Source: Neptuniibacter pectenicola
Lineage (GTDB): Bacteria > Pseudomonadota > Gammaproteobacteria > Pseudomonadales > Balneatricaceae
Direction of reading: 5' to 3'
Assembly (NCBI RefSeq): GCF_001597735.1
Contig: NZ_LUTS01000004.1
Span: forward strand, 62,001-126,000
DNA: 64,000 bases
This document shows, piece after piece, positions 54,325 through 64,000 of the stretch. Each line of letters begins with the position of its first letter. The stretch's first letter is position 1. Under the pieces are notes generated by a model. That model saw only the letters and a list, made by a program, of their open reading frames with translations. It had not been told where the DNA came from and searched no databases. Position numbers and translations under genes: made by a program.

Positions 54325-55043
54325 TGGAAAAAATAGTGACAAACGAACAGTCCGGCTCTGAGGGTAGTTCTGTCTCGGGTCTTTTTGGGGCTGTTTTAAA
54401 GCGGGATTTAATGTTGGCTTATCGCAAAAAAAGCGATTTGTTTAACCCGTTGATATTTTTTCTAATGGTGGCGACTTTATTTCCTCTGGGGGTAAGTCCG
54501 GAACCTGAATTTTTGGCCGAAATTGCCCCCGGTGTTGTCTGGGTGGCGGCTTTGTTAGCGACGTTATTGTCGATGGATGGGTTATTCAAATCCGATTTTG
54601 AGGATGGCACGTTAGAGCAAACGCTTTTAAGCCCACAACCTTTATTTGTTGTTGTATTAGCTAAAGTGTTAGCCCATTGGATGATGAGTGGCTTACCATT
54701 GGCTTTATTAGCGCCTTTATTGGCGGTGATGTTGTTTTTGCCCGCCGAGGGGATGTCGGGCTTGATGTTAAGTTTGTTGCTAGGTACGCCCACGTTGAGC
54801 TTAGTCGGCGCTATTGGCGCTGCGTTGACGGTGGGATTACGCAAAGGCGGCGTACTGATATCCTTGTTGGTTTTACCGCTTTATATTCCGGTGCTTATTT
54901 TTGGTACAAGTGCGGTTCAAGCGGCGGTGACAGGTTTGCCCTTAGCCGGCTTTTTTGCTTTGTTGGGCGCCATATTGGCATTGGGCTTGGTTTTAGCGCC
55001 GTTGGCGATCGGTGCTGCATTACGAATTTCCGTCAGTGGATGA
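54324..55043 (+). CDS. ccmB: Heme exporter membrane protein CcmB
   Basis: Membrane subunit of the CcmABCD ABC transporter, 239 residues, about six helices. Landmarks: LFNPLIFFLMVATLFPLGVSPEP and APGVVWVAALLATLLSMDGLFKSDFEDGTLEQ. Its start shares one base with the ccmA stop. Confidence 0.95.
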   Translation: MEKIVTNEQSGSEGSSVSGLFGAVLKRDLMLAYRKKSDLFNPLIFFLMVATLFPLGVSPEPEFLAEIAPGVVWVAALLATLLSMDGLFKSDFEDGTLEQTLLSPQPLFVVVLAKVLAHWMMSGLPLALLAPLLAVMLFLPAEGMSGLMLSLLLGTPTLSLVGAIGAALTVGLRKGGVLISLLVLPLYIPVLIFGTSAVQAAVTGLPLAGFFALLGAILALGLVLAPLAIGAALRISVSG

Positions 55044-55055
55044 GTTAAGGTTCTT

Positions 55056-55814
55056 ATGAGTGAGAAAAAGAATTGGATGCCGCGTTGGTTCTATCAGCTC
55101 GCATCTCCCCGTTGGTCTTATGACATTATGGGTAAGCTGCTGCCTGGTTTTACGGTGGCTGCACTGTTGTTTCTTGTTGTTGGTACAGTGTGGGCATTAG
55201 CCTTTGCTCCATCCGATTATCAGCAGGGTAATAGTTTTCGTATCATTTATATTCATGTGCCGTCCGCTGTTTTAGCTCAATCCTGCTATATGATGATGGC
55301 AATTGCGGGCGCTATAGGCTTGATTTGGAAAATGAAAGTGGCCGATATGGTTGCGAAATCCTGTGCTCCTATAGGCGCTACTATGGCGCTGTTGGCGTTA
55401 GCGACAGGCGCAATATGGGGCAAGCCTACCTGGGGGTCTTGGTGGGTATGGGATGCGCGTTTAACATCGATGTTGATCCTTCTCTTTCTCTATTTGGGGG
55501 TGATTGCACTCTATTCTGCTATTGAAAATGAAGCGATGGCTGCTAAATCAGCCGCCGTTTTAGCGTTGGTTGGATTAGTGAATATCCCTATCATTAAATA
55601 CTCAGTGGATTGGTGGAACACGCTTCATCAGCCCGCCACTTTTAAATTAACAGAGCGTCCCGCAATGGCCACGGAGATGTGGCTACCGTTGTTGGTGATG
55701 GTTATCGGTTTTTATTGTTTTTTTGCTGTTTCGCTAATGATGCGAACACGGAATGAGATTCTTGTGCGTGAGCGCCGTGCAAGCTGGGTGAAAGAGTTAG
55801 TCGGAAAGCAGTGA
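55056..55814 (+). CDS. ccmC: Heme-handling membrane protein CcmC
   Basis: CcmC loads heme onto CcmE. The 252-residue protein has six membrane helices, the tryptophan-rich heme motif WGSWWVWDARLTS, and His residues in YIHVPSA and WWNTLHQPATF. ccmD follows immediately. Confidence 0.96.
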   Translation: MSEKKNWMPRWFYQLASPRWSYDIMGKLLPGFTVAALLFLVVGTVWALAFAPSDYQQGNSFRIIYIHVPSAVLAQSCYMMMAIAGAIGLIWKMKVADMVAKSCAPIGATMALLALATGAIWGKPTWGSWWVWDARLTSMLILLFLYLGVIALYSAIENEAMAAKSAAVLALVGLVNIPIIKYSVDWWNTLHQPATFKLTERPAMATEMWLPLLVMVIGFYCFFAVSLMMRTRNEILVRERRASWVKELVGKQ

Positions 55815-55824
55815 GGCAAATTAA

Positions 55825-56004
55825 GTGAGTTTTGAAAGCTTTTCAGAGTTTATTGCGATGGGCGGGCATGGTTTCTATGTCTGGCTGAGTTATGCCATCG
55901 CACTGATCGTAATTGTAATTAATATTGTTAATCCGGCACGACAAAAGAAGAAAATCGTTTCTGATCTTGTTCGTCGCCTGCGCAGGGAGAATAAATCTTC
56001 ATGA
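55825..56004 (+). CDS. ccmD: Heme exporter small subunit CcmD
   Basis: A short 59-residue gene in the ccmC-ccmE gap. The protein begins [20 protein letters not shown], has one membrane helix (about 19-37, [19 protein letters not shown]) and a basic tail rich in Lys and Arg. This is the normal CcmD layout, and it completes the CcmABCD complex. The start is GTG; the stop overlaps the ccmE ATG by three bases. Confidence 0.9.
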   Translation: MSFESFSEFIAMGGHGFYVWLSYAIALIVIVINIVNPARQKKKIVSDLVRRLRRENKSS

Positions 56005-56462
56005 ACCCTAAACGCAAACAACGTTTGATCATTGTTTTGTTTATTGTATTTGGTGTGGGTATTGCTGTTGGGCTAACCATGTTTGCCCTCAGTCAAAATA
56101 TAAATCTATTTTATTCACCCACCCAGATAGCATCCGGCGAAGCGCCGCATAATACGCGTATTCGCGCCGGCGGCATGGTTGTCGATGGGAGTGTCGTGCG
56201 TGATCAACAGAGTTTAAATGTTACCTTTGATATTACTGATTACGATCAAACGGTAACGGTTCATTATGATGGCATTTTGCCAGACCTGTTTCGTGAAGGT
56301 CAGGGGATTGTTGCGCAGGGTGAGCTTGATTCTAATAATGTATTTCAGGCGTCAGAAGTGTTAGCGAAACATGATGAAAATTATATGCCGCCTGAAGTGG
56401 CGGATGCTTTAGAGAAAAGTGGAAATATGCCGAAGCCTGAAGCTGAGGTGTATAACAAATGA
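56001..56462 (+). CDS. ccmE: Periplasmic heme chaperone CcmE
   Basis: CcmE binds heme covalently through a His before handing it to CcmF. The 153-residue protein has an N-terminal anchor helix (about 7-28), an OB fold, and the heme-binding His124 in [13 protein letters not shown], with Tyr128 nearby. The stop and the ccmF start overlap (ATGA). Confidence 0.96.
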   Translation: MNPKRKQRLIIVLFIVFGVGIAVGLTMFALSQNINLFYSPTQIASGEAPHNTRIRAGGMVVDGSVVRDQQSLNVTFDITDYDQTVTVHYDGILPDLFREGQGIVAQGELDSNNVFQASEVLAKHDENYMPPEVADALEKSGNMPKPEAEVYNK

Positions 56463-58414
56463 TCCCTGAATTAGGTCAATATGCACTTATTCTTGCGTTA
56501 TGCATGTCTGCGCTGCTTGCCGTAGTCCCTATTGCTGGAACGTATAGTAAAAATACATTATGGATGGGCTATGCTCGGCCGTTAGCTACCGGAATGTTCG
56601 CATTTTTATTAGTGAGCATTATTTGTTTGGGTTATGCCTTTGTAACGGATGACTTTTCGGTTGTGTACGTTGCGACTAACTCAAATACCGCCTTACCTAT
56701 GTATTATAAAATTAGTGCGATATGGGGTGGCCATGAAGGCTCCCTATTGTTGTGGGTCTTTATTCTTGGTGGCTGGACATGGGCTGTTGCGTTAAAGAGT
56801 GACAATTTACCACAGGATATTGTTGCACGCGTACTGGGTATTATGGGGATTATTGGTGTTGGTTTTATCCTCTTTACCTTAGTTACCTCAAGTCCATTTG
56901 AACGTCATCTACCGCGCTTCCCTATGGAAGGTGGTGACCTCAATCCTTTATTACAAGATATTGGTCTTATTATTCATCCACCTATGCTTTATATGGGATA
57001 TGTGGGTTTTTCAGTTGCGTTTGCTTTCGCTATCGCCGCGTTGCTTAGTGGTCGTTTAGATGCGGCATGGGCACGTTGGTCTAGACCTTGGACAATTGTG
57101 GCTTGGGCTTTTTTGACGTTAGGTATCGCCTTAGGCAGCTGGTGGGCATACTACGAGCTTGGCTGGGGCGGCTGGTGGTTTTGGGATCCCGTTGAAAATG
57201 CTTCTTTCATGCCTTGGTTAGTGGGGACTGCGCTTATTCATAGTTTGGCCGTCACTGAAAAGCGTGGTGTCTTTAAAAGCTGGACCGTTCTCTTAGCTAT
57301 TTTTGCTTTTTCCTTAAGTTTGTTAGGGACGTTCTTAGTACGTTCGGGTGTTTTGACATCGGTTCATGCGTTTGCGACTGATCCTGAACGTGGTTACTTC
57401 ATCTTAGCGTTGTTGGCGATCACTATTGGTGGGTCTCTTTTGCTTTATGCAATTAAAGCCGCACATGTCAAAAGTGAATCACGTTTTGAGCTAATTTCTC
57501 GAGAAACATTGTTGTTAGGTAATAATATCCTATTGGTTATTGTTGCTCTGATGGTATTGCTTGGGACGCTCTACCCATTGCTGATTGATGCATTAGGTAA
57601 GGGAAAAATATCTGTAGGACCTCCTTATTTTAACGCTTTATTTGTTCCGTTAATGTCTGCTTTAGTGGTGTTAATGGGCGCAGGTATCGTGTCTCGCTGG
57701 AGGCAAACTAAAGGCAGCTATATTGCTAAGCAGCTATTAATTCCAATGGTGTTCAGCCTGGTATTAGGTGCGAGTTTTTCTGTTGTCTATGGCGATCAGT
57801 TTGATTGGAGTGTCACCCTTGGAATGGTGTTAGCCTTCTGGATTGTGTGCGTTTCAATAAAAGATATTTGGAATAAAGTCGCGAATAAGTCTAATCCTTT
57901 TAAAGGGTTGAAAAAGCTCTCTAGAAGTTATTATGCGATGGTTTTGGCGCATGTCGGTGTGGCTGTAACGATTGTTGGTATGACGTTGGTGACGGTTTAC
58001 AACGAGGAACGTGATTTAAGGATGGCGCCGGGCGATACCCTAACCTTTAAACAGTACGAATTTATTTTTGATGGTATTAGTGTGGTTCAGGGGGCTAATT
58101 TTGAGGCTGATCAAGCGCAAATTCGGGTATTGAAAGATGGCGAACCTTACGGTTCACTGCATCCAGAAAAACGTTTCTACAAAGCGCGTGGCAATGTGAT
58201 GACGGAAGCCGATATAGACCCAGGTTTAACACGAGATCTATATGTGGCATTGGGTGAGCCTCTCGATGGCGGTGCATGGGCTGTCCGCATTCAGCATAAA
58301 CCTTTTGTCCGTTGGTTGTGGTTAGGAGGCTTGCTGATGACGTTAGGTGGCTTGTTAGCCGCTACAGACCCTCGATACCGTAAACAAGCTAAACGTGAAG
58401 TGAAGACGGTTTAA
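56459..58414 (+). CDS. ccmF: Cytochrome c heme lyase CcmF
   Basis: CcmF attaches heme to apocytochrome c with CcmH/CcmI. The 651-residue protein has about 14-15 membrane helices, the tryptophan-rich [18 protein letters not shown], and the periplasmic His-containing loops of the family ([15 protein letters not shown]). Confidence 0.97.
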   Translation: MIPELGQYALILALCMSALLAVVPIAGTYSKNTLWMGYARPLATGMFAFLLVSIICLGYAFVTDDFSVVYVATNSNTALPMYYKISAIWGGHEGSLLLWVFILGGWTWAVALKSDNLPQDIVARVLGIMGIIGVGFILFTLVTSSPFERHLPRFPMEGGDLNPLLQDIGLIIHPPMLYMGYVGFSVAFAFAIAALLSGRLDAAWARWSRPWTIVAWAFLTLGIALGSWWAYYELGWGGWWFWDPVENASFMPWLVGTALIHSLAVTEKRGVFKSWTVLLAIFAFSLSLLGTFLVRSGVLTSVHAFATDPERGYFILALLAITIGGSLLLYAIKAAHVKSESRFELISRETLLLGNNILLVIVALMVLLGTLYPLLIDALGKGKISVGPPYFNALFVPLMSALVVLMGAGIVSRWRQTKGSYIAKQLLIPMVFSLVLGASFSVVYGDQFDWSVTLGMVLAFWIVCVSIKDIWNKVANKSNPFKGLKKLSRSYYAMVLAHVGVAVTIVGMTLVTVYNEERDLRMAPGDTLTFKQYEFIFDGISVVQGANFEADQAQIRVLKDGEPYGSLHPEKRFYKARGNVMTEADIDPGLTRDLYVALGEPLDGGAWAVRIQHKPFVRWLWLGGLLMTLGGLLAATDPRYRKQAKREVKTV

Positions 58415-58457
58415 TCGTTAGCTCGAGCTATTGTATCTACGTTGTTGGAGATTTGTT

Positions 58458-59003
58458 GTGCGTCGATTTATTTTATTTATTCCCCTCGTTATTTTTATCG
58501 GGATGGGAGCATTTTTATGGAAAGGGCTAGCGCTAGACCCTACTGAGCTACCTTCGGCGTTGCTTGATAAGCCCTTGCCCGCCTTTGAGCTTCCTTCGCT
58601 TTTAGATCCTGAGCGTCAAGTGACGGAGGCCGACTTAAAAGGTGAAGTGGCATTAGTGAATGTGTGGGCGACATGGTGCCCCTCTTGTAAAGAGGAACAT
58701 GCACAGTTAAACCGCATTAAGGCGGAAGGCTATAAAGTTATAGGTATTAATTACAAGGATGATCGGGAAAAAGCGGATATATGGCTCAAAAAATATCTGA
58801 ACCCATACGCGTTTAACATCTTTGATGATAAAGGTAGCCTAGGCTTAGATCTTGGGGTTTATGGTGCGCCTGAAACGTACGTGATCGATGCTGAAGGTAT
58901 TATTAGATATAAGCATGTCGGCGTTGTTGATCAGCGTGTTTGGGAAACATTAAGAACCGTAATGGATCAGCTCAAACAGAGTGGAAAGGTGTCAGCAGAA
59001 TGA
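58458..59003 (+). CDS. ccmG: Thiol:disulfide oxidoreductase CcmG (DsbE)
   Basis: Membrane-anchored thioredoxin that reduces the apocytochrome CxxCH. The N-terminal helix is RRFILFIPLVIFIGMGAFLW; the active site is WATWCPSC with Cys74 and Cys77. I choose the GTG at 58458 (181 residues), which has GGAG seven bases upstream; a TTG at 58431 would add nine residues. It overlaps ccmH. Confidence 0.94.
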   Translation: MRRFILFIPLVIFIGMGAFLWKGLALDPTELPSALLDKPLPAFELPSLLDPERQVTEADLKGEVALVNVWATWCPSCKEEHAQLNRIKAEGYKVIGINYKDDREKADIWLKKYLNPYAFNIFDDKGSLGLDLGVYGAPETYVIDAEGIIRYKHVGVVDQRVWETLRTVMDQLKQSGKVSAE

Positions 59004-59476
59004 GATATTTAGTGGCGCTTATGTTGGTTTTTATCCCGCTTAGTGTTTTTGCGGCGATAGATACTTATGAGTTTAAGGATGAGGCAACACGCGCACGTTT
59101 CCATACGTTAACCTTTGAGTTGCGTTGCCCTAAATGCCAAAACCAAAATCTTCAAGACTCTAACTCCCCGATCGCTGCCGATCTTCGAAATGAAGTGTAT
59201 AAGATGGTGCAGGCTGGCAATGATGATGCTGAAATTAAAGCGTTTATGGTGGCTCGTTATGGCGAATTTGTACTGTATAAACCGCCGGTAAATGAGACCA
59301 CGTATATATTGTGGTATGGCCCATTTGGTTTGGTGGTTATCGGTATTATTGTGTTGGTAGCCGTTTCTAGGAAGCGTAAACGTCACGAAAGTGAAGTGGA
59401 TGACTTGGAAACTCACCTAAATAAAGACGAGACGGATCGATTGAACGATATTTTGGGTAAAGGTGAGCATAAATGA
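59000..59476 (+). CDS. ccmH: Cytochrome c maturation protein CcmH
   Basis: CcmH holds apocytochrome for heme attachment. The 158-residue protein has a signal peptide (RYLVALMLVFIPLSVFA), the redox motif LRCPKCQNQNLQDSNSP, and a membrane helix (about 106-126). I place the start at the ATG at 59000, where the signal peptide begins, overlapping the ccmG stop. Confidence 0.95.
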   Translation: MRYLVALMLVFIPLSVFAAIDTYEFKDEATRARFHTLTFELRCPKCQNQNLQDSNSPIAADLRNEVYKMVQAGNDDAEIKAFMVARYGEFVLYKPPVNETTYILWYGPFGLVVIGIIVLVAVSRKRKRHESEVDDLETHLNKDETDRLNDILGKGEHK

Positions 59477-60720
59477 TCGAGTTATGGATTGGCATTGCGG
59501 GCTTAACGTTGCTTGCAGTCGCGTTTGTTTTTCTTCCTTTTGTGCGCGCTAAACGTGTTGCTGAGAGTGTGTCGGCAGAAGACCGTGGGCAGCAAAATAT
59601 TGAGATATTTCGTGAGCGTTTGTCTGAACTCGAGCGTGAAAAGGCGGCAGGCAATTTAGATGAAACGGATTTCGTTACACTAAAAACGGAATTAGAGCGA
59701 AATTTACTGTCTGATGTTGAAAGCTCAGGGCCTGCATCTGGCAGTGTTCAGCTGACAAAACAGGCCTTAGTGACGGTAACGCTTTTAGCTATGCTAATTC
59801 CTGCATCAGGTATTGGTTTGTATTCTGTTTTTGGGCGTTCAGCTGATTTAGAGATCGCCTTACATCAGCCAAAAGATCCGTTTAATGGCCAAAAACCAAC
59901 ACTTGAACAAGCCATTGCTCAGCTTGAGAAAGAGTTACAGTTGAATCCGGATAACCCTGAAGGTTGGTTCCTGTTATCGACAACATATATGAATCAAGGG
60001 CGCTACGCTGAAGGTGCCGAAGGGTTTAAGCGAATATTAGATATCCTACCGGTTGATGCACCTCAATATGCCAGTGTTAATGGGCAGTATGCGCAAGCGC
60101 TGTTTTTTGCCGCGGATAGCAAAATGACGGATGACGTGCGTGCGCAGATAGAGAAGACATTAGCGATTGAGCCTCTCGAGATTACTGCACTAGGGTTGTT
60201 AGGTATCGAAGCTTATGAAAAGCAAGATTTTGAAGCCGCTTTAGAGCATTGGTTGTTAGCGCTGAGAAATGCAGAGGGTCCAACAGCAGACTCACTGCGT
60301 TCAGGTGTGCGTAAAGCTCGGGATGAGTTGATCGCGCAGGGCAAAAATGTGCCTGATATTCCTGAGCTAGATATTGCATCAGTCGCTTTAAATGTTGACC
60401 TAAGTCCCGAATTAAAAGCAAAGGCAACGCCCGAACAAGCGGTTTTTGTATTTGCTAGAGAGGTTGGGGGTAAGATGCCATTAGCAGCGGTTAAGCTTAG
60501 TGTATCCGATCTACCAACTCAGGTCGTGTTAGATGATACAATGGCAATGAATCCCCAAGCGACACTCTCGTCAGTCGCTCAAGTTGAAGTCTCGGCTCGA
60601 ATTTCTTTATCGGGCCAGCCTCAAGCGCAAAAGGGTGATTTCTACGGTATTATCTCGCCTGTAGAGGTGAGAGGGGCGAAAATACCTTTGATGTTGGTTA
60701 TCGATAAGGTTGTCGAATAA
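59473..60720 (+). CDS. ccmI: Cytochrome c maturation protein CcmI
   Basis: CcmI presents the apocytochrome C-terminus to the CcmFH lyase. The 415-residue protein has an N-terminal membrane helix, a cytosolic coiled coil (FRERLSELEREKAAGNLDET), a second helix near 95-115, and a periplasmic TPR domain (ELQLNPDNPEGWFLLSTTYM) plus a beta-rich C-terminus. It overlaps ccmH by four bases and ends the ccm operon. Confidence 0.93.
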   Translation: MIELWIGIAGLTLLAVAFVFLPFVRAKRVAESVSAEDRGQQNIEIFRERLSELEREKAAGNLDETDFVTLKTELERNLLSDVESSGPASGSVQLTKQALVTVTLLAMLIPASGIGLYSVFGRSADLEIALHQPKDPFNGQKPTLEQAIAQLEKELQLNPDNPEGWFLLSTTYMNQGRYAEGAEGFKRILDILPVDAPQYASVNGQYAQALFFAADSKMTDDVRAQIEKTLAIEPLEITALGLLGIEAYEKQDFEAALEHWLLALRNAEGPTADSLRSGVRKARDELIAQGKNVPDIPELDIASVALNVDLSPELKAKATPEQAVFVFAREVGGKMPLAAVKLSVSDLPTQVVLDDTMAMNPQATLSSVAQVEVSARISLSGQPQAQKGDFYGIISPVEVRGAKIPLMLVIDKVVE

Positions 60721-60742
60721 AACCAGCTCTTTTATAGTTGTA

Positions 60743-60758
60743 TGATTATCGATAATCA
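60743..60758. promoter_or_regulatory. 16-bp perfect palindrome upstream of zipA
   Basis: TGATTATCGATAATCA is a perfect palindrome in the 64-base ccmI-zipA gap, 26 bases before the zipA ATG. It would suit a dimeric regulator or form a short hairpin; there is no T-tract, so it is not a terminator. Confidence 0.45.
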
Positions 60759-60784
60759 CAAGAGAAAGGGGCGCGACTAGGCAC

Positions 60785-64000
<3,216 letters not shown>

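Overview
The window looks like chromosome of a marine gammaproteobacterium, most likely Oceanospirillaceae-like (Marinomonas, Neptunomonas and Amphritea relatives). This rests on the polar-flagellum regulators FleQ/FleS/FleR, FlhF/FlhG, the MotC/MotD and ParC/ParP chemotaxis set, the CrbS/CrbR acetate system and the moderate GC content. The genus is an inference. Almost every gene is on the + strand; the exceptions are crbS and an flhB-like/fliK-like pair.

Layout. (1) 1-8230: a visibly AT-richer sugar-modification cluster holding the 3' end of rmlB, rmlA, a VioA-like aminotransferase, a Gfo/Idh/MocA oxidoreductase, an ATP-grasp ligase, a glycosyltransferase-radical SAM fusion and a two-part methyltransferase. 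Its place directly before fleQ suggests flagellin (or other surface) glycosylation. (2) 8343-12289: fleQ, fleS, fleR, the sigma-54 flagellar regulators. (3) 12520-24295: an acetate module: acs, crbR, crbS (minus strand), a DUF4212 small subunit, an ActP-like symporter, a cNMP/CBS/DUF294 protein and a DnaQ-like exonuclease. It sits between fleR and fliE, which are adjacent in Pseudomonas. (4) 24470-42867: fliEFGHIJ, fliK, fliLMNOPQR-flhB, flhA, flhF, flhG, fliA. Sequences with GG-N10-GC sigma-54 spacing precede fliE, fliK, fliL and flhA. (5) 42947-51189: cheY, cheZ, cheA, cheB, motC, motD, parC, parP and a DUF2802 gene. No canonical cheW is present. (6) 51200-53457, minus strand: a free-standing FlhB C-terminal domain and a second FliK-like protein. 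(7) 53689-60720: the complete cytochrome c maturation operon ccmABCDEFGHI, including a small ccmD. (8) 60785-64000: zipA with a very long Glu-Pro repeat, then the 5' part of ligA.

How the parts fit. FleQ and FleS/FleR are expected to drive the sigma-54 promoters found here. Those operons build the basal body, C-ring and export gate; FlhF/FlhG set position and number; FliA then serves late genes. CheA, CheY, CheZ and CheB steer the motor, and ParC/ParP place the arrays at the pole. The acetate module senses (CrbS/CrbR), imports (DUF4212/ActP-like) and activates (Acs) acetate.

Most unusual points: the glycosyltransferase-radical SAM fusion and its ATP-grasp/methyltransferase neighbours; a FleQ with Ser at the position of the c-di-GMP-binding Arg144; a CheA without a P2 domain but with three FliM-like acidic motifs; GAGCCA hexamer arrays in both parP and zipA; and a fliE sigma-54 site built into the terminator of the upstream gene.
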